Assembly (NCBI GenBank): GCA_002342025.1 | Contig: DDPD01000023.1 | Location: 1-14,133 of the forward strand | Direction: 5' to 3' | DNA: 14,133 bases | Origin: Moraxellaceae bacterium UBA2477 | GTDB lineage: Bacteria; Pseudomonadota; Gammaproteobacteria; Pseudomonadales; Moraxellaceae | In this document: positions 6,958 to 14,133 of the stretch, one piece after another | Layout of the letters: every line of letters begins with the position of its first letter | How positions within the stretch are numbered: position 1 is the first letter of the stretch | The notes under the pieces: generated by a model | What the model was told of the DNA's origin: nothing | The model's input: the letters and a program-made list of their open reading frames with translations, nothing else | The model's database searches: none | Made by a program: the position numbers and the translations under genes

Positions 6958-7965
6958 ATGTCACAGGTCAATGAGTTTCTGACACCGCGCAGCATTGCTG
7001 TACAGGCTGTCAGTGGCAACCGCGCCAAAGTGACCCTAGAGCCGCTAGAACGCGGCTTCGGTCACACTTTGGGTAACGCATTGCGTCGCATTCTGCTCTC
7101 GTCCATGCCTGGCGCTGCCGTGGTGGATGTTGAGATTGAAGGCGTTGAACACGAATACAGCGCCATCGAAGGTGTTCAGGAAGATGTCATTGAAATCCTG
7201 TTGAACCTGAAAGGCCTTGCTATCAAGTTGTTCGAACAACAAGAAGCTGTTCTGCACATCGACGCTAAAGGTCCATGCGTAGTTACAGCCGGTGATTTAA
7301 CGATTCCACACAATGTTGAAATCGTTAATCCAGAACATGTCATTGCCACATTAGGTAGCAACGCTCATCTTAAGATGAAGCTGCGTGTTGCTCGTGGTCG
7401 TGGTTATGAGCCAGCTGACTCGCGTTATGACGACGAAGAAACCCGTCCGATTGGCCGTCTGCTGCTCGATGCTTCGTTCAGCCCTATCCTTCGCGTTGCT
7501 TATGTCGTTGAGAGTGCTCGTGTAGAACAGCGCACTGACCTCGACAAGCTAGTGATTGACTTAGAAACCAATGGCACCATCGAAGCAGAAGAAGCGATCC
7601 GTCGCGCTGCTACGGTTTTGCAACAACAGATCTCGGTCTTTGTAGACTTAGAGTCTGATGCTGCTCCGGTTGCTGCTGGTGGCGCAGGTCCGGATGTAGA
7701 TCCGATCTTGTTGCGTCCGGTTGACGATCTGGAATTGACTGTTCGTTCAGCCAATTGCTTGAAAGCAGAAAACATTTACTACATTGGTGATCTGGTCCAG
7801 CGCACCGAAGTAGAATTGCTGAAAACGCCGAACTTGGGCAAGAAGTCGCTGACCGAAATCAAGGATGTATTGGCTTCCAAGGGCTTGTCCCTCGGTATGC
7901 GCCTTGATAACTGGCCTCCGGCTAGCCTGCGTAACGATGACCGTTTGAATTTTCGCGGTCGTTGA
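6958..7965 (+). CDS. rpoA: DNA-directed RNA polymerase alpha subunit
   Basis: RpoA dimerises to scaffold RNA polymerase assembly, and its C-terminal domain binds UP-element DNA and activators. The 335-residue product has the N-terminal assembly domain (about 1-232; LEPLERGFGHTLGNALRRIL at residues 28-47), a short alanine/glycine/proline linker (about 236-246) and the C-terminal domain from about 249. R263 and N266 in VRSANCLKAE correspond to the DNA-contacting R265 and N268 of E. coli. The C-terminal helix region with NLGKKSLTEIKDVL is intact. A GAGGT ribosome site precedes ATG 6958. No truncation or odd residue seen. Confidence 0.98.
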   Translation: MSQVNEFLTPRSIAVQAVSGNRAKVTLEPLERGFGHTLGNALRRILLSSMPGAAVVDVEIEGVEHEYSAIEGVQEDVIEILLNLKGLAIKLFEQQEAVLHIDAKGPCVVTAGDLTIPHNVEIVNPEHVIATLGSNAHLKMKLRVARGRGYEPADSRYDDEETRPIGRLLLDASFSPILRVAYVVESARVEQRTDLDKLVIDLETNGTIEAEEAIRRAATVLQQQISVFVDLESDAAPVAAGGAGPDVDPILLRPVDDLELTVRSANCLKAENIYYIGDLVQRTEVELLKTPNLGKKSLTEIKDVLASKGLSLGMRLDNWPPASLRNDDRLNFRGR

Positions 7966-7996
7966 TCGGCAACTGAATTAGTGTAGGAAAACTGCC

Positions 7997-8383
7997 ATGC
8001 GTCATCGTAATAGTGGTGTAAAACTCGGCCGCACCAGCAGCCACCGTATGGCCATGTTCCAGAACATGGCAGTGTCTCTGTTTGAGCACGAACTGATTCG
8101 CACAACTCTGCCGAAAGCGAAAGAACTTCGCCGTATCGCCGAACCGCTAATCACGCTTGCCAAGCACGACAACGTTGCAAACCGCCGTTTGGCATTTGCT
8201 CGTACGCGTTCGAAAGAAATCGTCGGCAAGTTGTTCACTGTTCTCGGCCCACGCTACAAAGAGCGCAATGGTGGTTACCTGCGTGTTCTGAAAGCTGGCA
8301 ACCGTCCTGGTGACAACGCGCCTATGGCGTACGTCGAACTGGTTGATCGTGCCATTGCTGGTGCAGCGGTTGATGCTGAATAA
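7997..8383 (+). CDS. rplQ: 50S ribosomal protein L17
   Basis: L17 is a large-subunit protein near the base of the exit-tunnel region. The 128 residues (E. coli 127) begin MRHRNSGVKLGRTSSHRMAM and contain LFEHELIRTTLPKAKELRR and the YLRVLKAGNRPGDNAPMAYV signature near the end. An AGGAAAA ribosome site lies before ATG 7997. It is the last alpha-operon gene and is followed after 17 nt by a rho-independent terminator. Confidence 0.97.
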   Translation: MRHRNSGVKLGRTSSHRMAMFQNMAVSLFEHELIRTTLPKAKELRRIAEPLITLAKHDNVANRRLAFARTRSKEIVGKLFTVLGPRYKERNGGYLRVLKAGNRPGDNAPMAYVELVDRAIAGAAVDAE

Positions 8384-8400
8384 GCATTATTGGTTGAGTT

Positions 8401-8429
8401 AAAAAAACCGGCTTAGGCCGGTTTTTTTT
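8401..8429 (+). terminator. Bidirectional rho-independent terminator between rplQ and uvrA
   Basis: CCGGC (8408-8412) and GCCGG (8417-8421) form a GC stem with a TTAG loop. Seven A residues precede it and eight T residues follow; these extend the stem and provide a U-tract in either direction. It sits between convergent rplQ (ends 8383) and uvrA (stop at 8460), so it should end both transcripts. Confidence 0.93.
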
Positions 8430-8459
8430 CGTCTGTATAGTCGCTCTTGGCGAGGCAGC

Positions 8460-11291
8460 TTAGCGCTGCTTGGCCAAGAGCGGAGCTAAAAAGCGTCCGG
8501 TATGTGATCGCTCTACTAAGCAAATCTGCTCAGGAGTGCCAGTCGCTAGGATCTCGCCGCCGCCTTCGCCGCCCTCTGGACCTAAGTCTATGACCCAGTC
8601 CGCTGTTTTAACGACATCTAGATTGTGCTCAATAATGACGACTGTGTTGCCTTGGTCACGTAGGCGGTGAAGCACGCCCAGTAATTGTTGAATATCATGA
8701 AAGTGTAGGCCGGTCGTGGGCTCATCCAGAATGTATAGCGTACGCCCGGTGTCACGCTTTGAGAGCTCTCGTGACAGCTTCACACGCTGCGCTTCGCCGC
8801 CGGACAATGTGGTGGCTGCCTGGCCAAGTGTGATGTAAGACAGCCCCACATCCATCAGGGTCTGTAGCTTCCTGGCGAGTGCAGGAACGGCGTCAAAGAA
8901 ATCACGTGCGGCTTCCACGGTCATCTCTAAGACTTCAGTGATGTTTTTATTTTTATAGCGAATATCTAATGTTTCACGGTTATAGCGTTTGCCTTTGCAA
9001 ACATCGCAGGGCACGTACACATCGGGTAGGAAGTGCATTTCAACTTTAATAACGCCATCGCCCTGACAAGCTTCGCAACGTCCACCTTTCACGTTAAAGG
9101 AGAATCGGCCGGGTCCGTAGCCGCGAGATCTTGCTTCTTGAGTTCCGGCAAAGAGCTCGCGTACTGGGGTAAAAATACCGGTATAGGTTGCCGGATTAGA
9201 ACGCGGGGTGCGTCCAATCGGGCTTTGATCAATATCAACGACCTTATCTAAAAGCTGCATGCCTTCAATGGCATCGTGTTCGGCAGGTGTTCTTTCGGCG
9301 GCACCGTTGAGTGCATGTGCAGCCACGGGATACAGCGTGGCATTGATGAGGGTGGACTTGCCTGAGCCCGATACGCCCGTGACGCAGGTCATTAGCCCCA
9401 GCGGAATTTCTGCCGTGACATTCTTCAGGTTATTTCCCCGGGCACCGACCAGCCGGAGTACTTGCTCTGGATTATACGGATGGCGCGTCTTGGGGATTTC
9501 AATGCGCTTACGCCCGGAGAGGTAATCCGCTGTTAACGAGCCTTCGGTGTTCAGTAGGTCTTCATAGCTGCCCGAGGCAATGACACGTCCGCCGTGTATG
9601 CCGGCGCCGGGGCCAATGTCGATGACATAATCCGCAGCTCGAATAGCGTCCTCGTCATGTTCAACGACGAGGACAGAGTTACCTAGATCGCGCAGATGCA
9701 CCAAGGTCGCCAGTAGTCGCTCGTTGTCTCGTTGATGTAAGCCAATGGATGGCTCATCAAGCACATACATGACACCAACTAGGCCGGCACCGATTTGTGA
9801 TGCCAAGCGAATACGTTGCGCCTCTCCACCCGATAAGGTGTCTGCCGAGCGGTCGAGACTGAGATAGTCCAAGCCCACGTTCACCAGGAACTGTAGGCGT
9901 TCGCGAACTTCCTTCAGGATCTTTTCGGCTATCTCGCCTTTCGCGCCCGGTAAGCGCATGAGCGCAAAGGTTTCGTTAGCCTTAGCGATAGGGAGTCTCG
10001 AAATCTGCGGTAAGTTCAGTTCGTTGATGAATACGTTGCGCGCTTCGCGTCGAAGTCGTGAGCCGCTGCAGTCGGAGCAGGGGGCAGAGTTAAGTAGCTG
10101 GCCCAGCTCTTCGCGCACGCTATTCGATTCGGTTTCGCGATAGCGTCGCTCGAGGTTGGTGAGAATCCCCTCGAAACTGTGCTCACGAATCACTTGCTTG
10201 CCGCGGTCGCCCACATAAGTGAACTGAATCTCATCGTCTCCAGAGCCATGAAGTAGGATGTGTTGAATCTTTGGGGTGAGTTTTTCCCACGCGGTATCAA
10301 GCTCGAAGCGATAGTGCTGGGCTAATGATTCCAGCAGCGCATAATAATAAAAGTTGCGACGGTCCCAGCCCTTTATCGCACCCTCAGAAAGTGAAAGCTC
10401 CGGATGATTGATCAGTCGTTTGGGGTCAAAAAACTGCTTTACACCTAGGCCGTCACAGCTTTGGCAGGCGCCTGCGGGGTTATTAAATGAAAATAAGCGA
10501 GGTTCAAGTTCGGTAATGGAGTAGCCGCAGTGCGGGCAGCTAAATCGTGCGGAGAAGACTTGCTCTGGCAGGCTGCCATCTAAGCTGGCGATCCAAGCCA
10601 CGCCCTCGGCAATGCGTAATGCCGTCTCGAAGGATTCGGCCAGGCGTAGGCTGAGGTCGGGGCGTACTTTAAAGCGATCAACCACTACTTCAATCGTGTG
10701 CTTTTTTTGTTTGTCGAGCACCGGCGCTTCGTCTAAATCGACGACAAGGCCGTTAATGCGAGCGCGCACAAATCCTTCCGCTTTGAGTTTCTCAAAAACA
10801 TGAAGATGCTCGCCTTTGCGCTCACGAATGACGGGTGCGAGTAGCATCAGCCCCGTACCTTCAGGCAAAGCTAAAACATGGTCGACCATTTGGCTGACGG
10901 TTTGAGCGGCAAGCGCCACATCATGATCTGGGCAGCGCGGGGTGCCGGCACGGGCAAACAGCAGTCTTAGGTAGTCGTGAATTTCCGTGATGGTGCCAAC
11001 CGTGGAGCGCGGGTTGTGGGATGTAGACTTTTGTTCAATAGAGATAGCTGGCGAGAGCCCCTCAATATGATCCACGTCCGGCTTTTCCATGAGGGATAGA
11101 AATTGCCGCGCATAGGCCGACAGCGACTCAACATAGCGGCGCTGTCCTTCCGCATAGAGCGTATCAAAAGCGAGTGAGGACTTGCCGGAACCCGATAGCC
11201 CCGTGATCACCACAAACTTGTTGCGTGGAATATCGACATCAATATTTTTTAAATTGTGGGTTCGGGCCCCGCGAACTTTAATGCTACTCAT
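8460..11291 (-). CDS. uvrA: Excinuclease ABC subunit A (UvrA)
   Basis: UvrA recognises bulky DNA damage as a dimer, loads UvrB and leaves, starting nucleotide excision repair. The 943-residue product (E. coli 940) has two ABC ATPase modules. First: Walker A GLSGSGKS (31-38), signature LSGGEAQR (486-493), Walker B MYVLDEPSIGLH (508-519). Second: Walker A GVSGSGKS (639-646), signature LSGGEAQR (829-836), Walker B LYILDEPTTGLH (852-863). Zinc cysteines are C252/C255/C276/C279 and C739/C742/C762/C765; a further CxxC is at 405-408. All key residues are intact. ATG at 11291 gives the standard MSSIKVRGARTHNLKNI start with a weak GAGA ribosome site. No CTGT-N8-ACAG LexA box is seen upstream, unlike E. 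coli uvrA. Confidence 0.98.
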   Translation of the reverse strand: MSSIKVRGARTHNLKNIDVDIPRNKFVVITGLSGSGKSSLAFDTLYAEGQRRYVESLSAYARQFLSLMEKPDVDHIEGLSPAISIEQKSTSHNPRSTVGTITEIHDYLRLLFARAGTPRCPDHDVALAAQTVSQMVDHVLALPEGTGLMLLAPVIRERKGEHLHVFEKLKAEGFVRARINGLVVDLDEAPVLDKQKKHTIEVVVDRFKVRPDLSLRLAESFETALRIAEGVAWIASLDGSLPEQVFSARFSCPHCGYSITELEPRLFSFNNPAGACQSCDGLGVKQFFDPKRLINHPELSLSEGAIKGWDRRNFYYYALLESLAQHYRFELDTAWEKLTPKIQHILLHGSGDDEIQFTYVGDRGKQVIREHSFEGILTNLERRYRETESNSVREELGQLLNSAPCSDCSGSRLRREARNVFINELNLPQISRLPIAKANETFALMRLPGAKGEIAEKILKEVRERLQFLVNVGLDYLSLDRSADTLSGGEAQRIRLASQIGAGLVGVMYVLDEPSIGLHQRDNERLLATLVHLRDLGNSVLVVEHDEDAIRAADYVIDIGPGAGIHGGRVIASGSYEDLLNTEGSLTADYLSGRKRIEIPKTRHPYNPEQVLRLVGARGNNLKNVTAEIPLGLMTCVTGVSGSGKSTLINATLYPVAAHALNGAAERTPAEHDAIEGMQLLDKVVDIDQSPIGRTPRSNPATYTGIFTPVRELFAGTQEARSRGYGPGRFSFNVKGGRCEACQGDGVIKVEMHFLPDVYVPCDVCKGKRYNRETLDIRYKNKNITEVLEMTVEAARDFFDAVPALARKLQTLMDVGLSYITLGQAATTLSGGEAQRVKLSRELSKRDTGRTLYILDEPTTGLHFHDIQQLLGVLHRLRDQGNTVVIIEHNLDVVKTADWVIDLGPEGGEGGGEILATGTPEQICLVERSHTGRFLAPLLAKQR

Positions 11292-11325
11292 GCCGTCTCA
11301 GCGCGCTCGTAAAAATCAATCAAGC

Positions 11326-11331
11326 AGTATA
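11326..11331 (-). promoter_or_regulatory. Candidate -10 element of uvrA promoter
   Basis: Read on the minus strand, TATACT matches the sigma70 -10 consensus at five of six positions and lies 34 bases before the uvrA ATG. The -35 region at 16-18 bases spacing (around 11348-11355) is GC-rich and poor. An upstream TG exists but with two rather than one intervening bases. Plausible but unproven. Confidence 0.35.
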
Positions 11332-11397
11332 CGCAAAACTCATGGCATGGCGCAGAGAACAGACTGTTGGGTGTTCAGTTCTTCGAGGCGAAAGCAC

Positions 11398-11406
11398 TGT
11401 TACACT
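11398..11406 (+). promoter_or_regulatory. Candidate extended -10 promoter of yajR
   Basis: TGTTACACT combines a TGn extension with a TACACT -10 hexamer (four of six consensus). The -35 at 17 bases spacing (GTTCTT) is weak. Transcription would start near 11413, about 23 bases before ATG 11436, which argues for that ATG over the in-frame TTG at 11367. Confidence 0.4.
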
Positions 11407-11435
11407 ACCGCCTTTCTAGAGAGTGTTTGTCTGAA

Positions 11436-12797
11436 ATGTCCCGTTATTCGCCACTCGAGCGCCGTGCTGTCTTTTCCTTGTCAGGCCTTTTTTCTCTGCG
11501 AATGATTGGTCTTTTCATGATCCTGCCGGTCTTTTCTGTCTATGGCACGACGCTGAGTGGCGCAACTCCCCTGTTAATAGGCTTGGCAGTAGGTGCATAC
11601 GGGCTGGCGCAGCTGATGCTGCAAATCCCCTTTGGATTATTGGCGGATCGTTTTGATCGCCGCCGGTTAATTCTGATTGGATTGGCTCTGTTTGCTTTGG
11701 GTGGTGCTATTGCTGCGCTCTCAACGTCCATCTGGGGCGTGATTTTTGGGCGATTTCTGCAGGGCTCGGGCGCGATTTCTGCGGTTGTGATGGCCTTAAT
11801 GTCGGATACCGTGCGTGAAGAAAATCGCACCAAAGCCATGGCGACGATTGGCATGAGTATTGGAGTTTCCTTTGCTGTCGCCTTCGTCCTCGGCCCGGTG
11901 CTGGCGAATGCGGTAGGGCTATCGGGACTATTTGCTGCTACTGCGCTGATGGGCGTTGCGGCGATCTTCATTGCTCTGAAGTTCGTGCCAAGGGCGGCCG
12001 TTGCTCGAAGGCAACTGCCGCTGCGCTATCGGGAGCAGCTGGCGGCACTTGCGCGTCATCCTGAATTGTCGCGGCTGAATATGGGCATTTTTACCCTGCA
12101 TTTAGTCATGACGGCCTGTTTTGTGGCGTTGCCGCCATTGCTCGTTTCCGCAGGCTTGCCCGTGGCAAAACATGGCTGGTTATATTTGCCGGTTATGCTG
12201 CTGGCATTTATTGCGCTGATTCCTGCCGTGATTGTGGCTGAGCGACAGCAGCGAATGAAGGAAGTATTCCTATTTGCCATCGTCATGCTCGCGATGGCGA
12301 TGGTGGCACTGTCGCAGGCACAGGGCTTGGTCGCATTAATTGCAGCCGTGTGTTTGTTTTTTTTCGCCTTTAATCTGTTAGAGGCCTTGTTGCCGTCGCT
12401 TGTTAGCAAAGTCAGCCCTGCTGGTAGCAAGGGAGCGGCGATGGGGATATATAGTAGTAGCCAATTTCTGGGGGCGTTTCTGGGTGGCATTCTCGGCGGA
12501 TTAAGCCATAGTTTGCCTGGGCAGCTCAGTATCTTTGTGATTCTTGCGCTCGTGGTATTACTTTGGATAGGACGTGCTGCGGGAATGAGTCAGCCGCGCT
12601 ATGGCAAAAGCCTGACACTCCAGCCCATGCCTGGCGTATCACTGACATCTGAGCAGATTGAAACGCTGCAAGCGCTTGTGGGTGTGGAAGAGCTAGTGCA
12701 CTTGCCGGAAGAATCTGTGGTGTATTTAAAAGTTGATCCAAAGCAATGGTCAGACAGTGCCTTGTCCGGCTGGCCAGTGAAAATTTTACCGACTTGA
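11436..12797 (+). CDS. yajR: YajR-type major facilitator transporter with C-terminal YAM-like domain
   Basis: This is an inner-membrane MFS protein, probably a proton-driven exporter of unknown substrate. From ATG 11436 it is 453 residues (E. coli YajR 454), with about twelve hydrophobic segments to residue ~380. Family matches include LFSLRMIGLFMILPVFSVYG (18-37), LQGSGAISAVVMALMSD (108-124) and FNLLEALLPSLVSKVSPAG (312-330). The soluble tail (~390-453) resembles the ferredoxin-like YAM domain of YajR, with GVEELVHLPEESVVYLKVD (416-434). Motif A (67-76) reads G-LLA-DRFDRR: Asp74 replaces the usual glycine. An in-frame TTG at 11367 would add 23 residues, but a candidate promoter lies inside that extension and the family starts at the ATG. 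It lies between uvrA and ssb, an order I recall from Pseudomonas-like genomes. Confidence 0.85.
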   Translation: MSRYSPLERRAVFSLSGLFSLRMIGLFMILPVFSVYGTTLSGATPLLIGLAVGAYGLAQLMLQIPFGLLADRFDRRRLILIGLALFALGGAIAALSTSIWGVIFGRFLQGSGAISAVVMALMSDTVREENRTKAMATIGMSIGVSFAVAFVLGPVLANAVGLSGLFAATALMGVAAIFIALKFVPRAAVARRQLPLRYREQLAALARHPELSRLNMGIFTLHLVMTACFVALPPLLVSAGLPVAKHGWLYLPVMLLAFIALIPAVIVAERQQRMKEVFLFAIVMLAMAMVALSQAQGLVALIAAVCLFFFAFNLLEALLPSLVSKVSPAGSKGAAMGIYSSSQFLGAFLGGILGGLSHSLPGQLSIFVILALVVLLWIGRAAGMSQPRYGKSLTLQPMPGVSLTSEQIETLQALVGVEELVHLPEESVVYLKVDPKQWSDSALSGWPVKILPT

Positions 12798-12864
12798 CTA
12801 GCGGGGCGCCGATGCGTGCTCTACAGTTCTGTCACAACAATAAGCCCTTGGGGTGGAGTGAGTT

Positions 12865-13383
12865 ATGCGTGGCGTTAATAAAGTCATTTTAATCGGCAAT
12901 TTGGGCAAAGACCCCGAAGTGCGCTATTTGCCATCAGGCGGTGCCGTGGCAAACATTACCGTAGCCACGAGTGAGTCTTGGAAGGATAAAAATACCGGTG
13001 CAATGCAAGAGCAAACGGAATGGCATCGTGTGGTTTTTTATGGCCGTTTAGCTGAAATTGCAGGTGAGTATTTGCGCAAGGGCTCTAAGGTTTATTTAGA
13101 GGGCTCATTGCACACGCGCAAATGGCAGGATAAACAAACCAACCAAGATCGATATAGCACTGAAATTAAGGGTAACTCCTTACAAATGCTAGACACCAAG
13201 GGTGGCGGACAATCCAATAGTTATGAAAGCAGCGAAGATCAGAGCATGCCTAATTATGCAGACTTTGATGCGCCAGCCGCTCAAGCTCCACGCGCGGCAG
13301 CGCCAAGGCCTAATCCTTCTGCTCCAGCTCGCCCGGCGGCTCCAGCAGCAATGGAAAGCTTTGATGACGATATTCCCTTTTAA
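12865..13383 (+). CDS. ssb: Single-stranded DNA-binding protein SSB
   Basis: SSB coats single-stranded DNA during replication, recombination and repair, and recruits partners through its acidic tail. The 172 residues (E. coli 178) have an N-terminal OB fold (about 1-112) beginning MRGVNKVILIGNLGKDPEVR, with DNA-stacking aromatics W39, W53, F58 and W87. A disordered linker (about 113-164) is rich in alanine and proline towards its end, rather than the Q/G-rich linker of E. coli. The tip DDDIPF is the conserved partner-binding hexapeptide. A GGAGTGA ribosome site precedes the ATG. It is 67 nt downstream of yajR; I see no convincing promoter in that gap, so it may be cotranscribed or use a weak promoter. 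Confidence 0.97.
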   Translation: MRGVNKVILIGNLGKDPEVRYLPSGGAVANITVATSESWKDKNTGAMQEQTEWHRVVFYGRLAEIAGEYLRKGSKVYLEGSLHTRKWQDKQTNQDRYSTEIKGNSLQMLDTKGGGQSNSYESSEDQSMPNYADFDAPAAQAPRAAAPRPNPSAPARPAAPAAMESFDDDIPF

Positions 13384-13414
13384 TGGAATAAAATTCGGCT
13401 TAAAGCATTGAAAT

Positions 13415-13437
13415 TAACCCCTGATCCTCAGGGGTTA
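13415..13437 (+). terminator. Likely rho-independent terminator of ssb
   Basis: TAACCCCTGA (13415-13424) and TCAGGGGTTA (13428-13437) form a perfect 10-bp stem with a TCC loop, 32 nt after the ssb stop. The following GTTATTTATGG is only moderately T-rich, so termination may be incomplete. Confidence 0.7.
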
Positions 13438-13470
13438 GTTATTTATGGTAGTGAATTTTCTAATTAATGC

Positions 13471-13499
13471 TTGTTGATTCCATCTGTAGTGGATATATT
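13471..13499 (+). promoter_or_regulatory. Candidate sigma70 promoter of the H-NS-like gene
   Basis: TTGTTG (13471-13476) and TATATT (13494-13499) are separated by 17 bases; the -10 matches consensus at five of six positions, the -35 at three. The surrounding 13440-13520 stretch is clearly AT-rich compared with neighbouring genes, which suits binding and autoregulation by an H-NS protein (inference). The ATG at 13539 has a TTGAGGGT ribosome site at 13525-13532. Confidence 0.55.
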
Positions 13500-13538
13500 T
13501 CGCCGGTTATTTATTAATAGGCACTTGAGGGTATATTC

Positions 13539-13880
13539 ATGGCTAAGCAGTTAAATGCAATGTCTGTTCAGGAATTGGAAGCCCTGATTCAAAAAGCGCA
13601 AGAGCTCATTGATGCCAAGAAGGCACAAGCCAGCAAATTGCAGGGCGCACGTGCTGAAATCGAGCGTATTGCTCGTGAAGCAGGTGTAAGTGTCGCTGAG
13701 TTGGTTGCACAGGCTGGTGGCGGTAAAGTGGCCAAGGCTGCCTCAACGCGCCCACCGGTTCCTGCAAAGTATCGTAATCCTGCAGATGCCAGCCAGACCT
13801 GGACGGGCCGTGGTAAGCGTCCACGCTGGTTAGCTGATGCCATTGCTGCCGGTGCTGCTCAAGATAGCTTCCTTATCTAA
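13539..13880 (+). CDS. H-NS family nucleoid-associated protein, short type
   Basis: H-NS proteins coat AT-rich DNA and silence genes, often horizontally acquired ones. The 113-residue product (E. coli H-NS 137) has an N-terminal helical, probably coiled-coil oligomerisation region (about 8-47), a helix AGVSVAELVAQAG (48-60), an alanine/lysine/proline linker, and the C-terminal DNA-binding domain from about 76. KYRNPADASQTWTGRGKRPR (77-96) holds the core TWTGRGKRP; the RGK corresponds to the Q/R-G-R minor-groove motif. The domain layout is the short one common in betaproteobacteria rather than enteric H-NS. It is monocistronic: terminators lie on both sides. Regulatory targets cannot be inferred. 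Confidence 0.92.
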   Translation: MAKQLNAMSVQELEALIQKAQELIDAKKAQASKLQGARAEIERIAREAGVSVAELVAQAGGGKVAKAASTRPPVPAKYRNPADASQTWTGRGKRPRWLADAIAAGAAQDSFLI

Positions 13881-13896
13881 GTTATGATCGTGCGGT

Positions 13897-13933
13897 AACG
13901 AAAAAAGCCACCCTTGCGGTGGCTTTTTTCGTT
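13897..13933 (+). terminator. Strong rho-independent terminator after the H-NS-like gene
   Basis: A perfect 16-bp inverted repeat, AACGAAAAAAGCCACC (13897-13912) and GGTGGCTTTTTTCGTT (13918-13933), with a CTTGC loop. GC-rich apex plus A6/T6 flanks make it a classical terminator that would work in both directions. It begins 16 nt after the stop codon. Confidence 0.95.
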
Positions 13934-14030
13934 CACGTAAAACACACAAGCACGAGCGTGTTTTCAGGCTATTATCACGAACCTTTACAGTGTACTGACA
14001 ATAAAATAGAAAAGTTGGCGAGGATTTGCG

Positions 14031-14133
14031 GTGTTAGGTAGAAGGCAAAAATGGTTCTTGATGGCGTTGCCCGTTGTCTTAGTGCTGCTTCTTTCGCTCG
14101 TCTTGCATGCGCCGGCCAGCTTAGTGCTATCAC
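14031..14133 (+). CDS. Membrane-anchored protein, 3'-truncated; possible type II secretion protein N
   Basis: A frame opens at GTG 14031 behind a GAGG ribosome site (14020-14023) and runs off the window after 34 codons. It reads MLGRRQKWFLMALPVVLVLL and continues hydrophobic to about residue 24, then HAPASLVLS. This is a short basic N terminus followed by one membrane segment. The pattern, ending with a PAS motif at the periplasmic side, resembles GspN of type II secretion, an inner-membrane bitopic protein. AsmA-like or other anchored proteins are also possible with so few residues. A coding start is well supported; the family is a guess. Confidence 0.45.
   Translation, partial: MLGRRQKWFLMALPVVLVLLLSLVLHAPASLVLS

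Noticed and set aside
11358..11368. Palindrome AACAGACTGTT upstream of yajR, considered as a LexA operator.
   Set aside because: The half-sites are in the wrong order (ACAG then CTGT) with one base between, not CTGT-N8-ACAG.
11367..11435. N-terminal extension of the transporter from TTG 11367.
   Set aside because: Not shared with YajR proteins, lacks a good ribosome site, and contains a candidate extended -10 promoter.
14050..14133. Alternative frame from ATG 14050 giving MVLDGVARCLSAASF.
   Set aside because: It lacks a well placed ribosome site, and the GTG 14031 frame shows a clear membrane-anchor pattern with a GAGG site.
1..14133. CRISPR arrays, insertion sequences, integrase sites, tRNA or toxin-antitoxin genes.
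   Set aside because: No spaced repeats, transposase or tRNA-like sequences, and no unexplained gene pairs are seen; no gap lacking a gene exceeds about 155 bases.

Overview
The window carries a chromosomal housekeeping region of a proteobacterium, most likely a gammaproteobacterium. Three things support this: RpoA, SecY, L36 and the other ribosomal proteins read like Pseudomonas/E. coli family members; secY is followed directly by rpmJ with no infA between them; and the ribosomal cluster is followed by uvrA, a YajR-type MFS gene and ssb, an order I recall from Pseudomonas-like genomes. The H-NS-like protein near the right end is of the short type best known from betaproteobacteria and some Oceanospirillales, so the exact order cannot be fixed by eye. 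No CRISPR, insertion sequence, prophage, tRNA or rRNA is visible.

Positions 1-5406 are the end of the spc operon, all on the + strand and tightly packed: rplN (5' end outside the window), rplX, rplE, rpsN, rpsH, rplF, rplR, rpsE, rpmD, rplO, secY, rpmJ. Positions 5514-8383 are the alpha operon: rpsM, rpsK, rpsD, rpoA, rplQ. The two are separated by a 107-nt leader with two nested inverted repeats; the apical CCTTT can pair with the AAAGG just before the rpsM start. This is a candidate pseudoknot analogous to the S4-controlled alpha-operon leader of E. coli, and is the most interesting non-coding signal here. A bidirectional hairpin terminator (8401-8429) closes the cluster.

Positions 8460-13383 carry DNA-maintenance genes and a transporter: uvrA (- strand), then divergently yajR (MFS with a C-terminal YAM-like domain) and ssb. 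uvrA and yajR share a 144-bp intergenic region with a candidate promoter in each direction and no recognisable LexA box. Positions 13384-13938 hold an ssb terminator, an AT-rich promoter region, an H-NS-family gene and a very strong terminator. The last 103 bases open a new gene with an N-terminal membrane segment, possibly the type II secretion protein GspN.

Functionally the region covers translation (17 genes counting rpoA and secY, linked to transcription and protein export), excision repair, ssDNA binding, nucleoid silencing and a putative drug/metabolite exporter. It is mostly ordinary; I see no undescribed multi-gene system.
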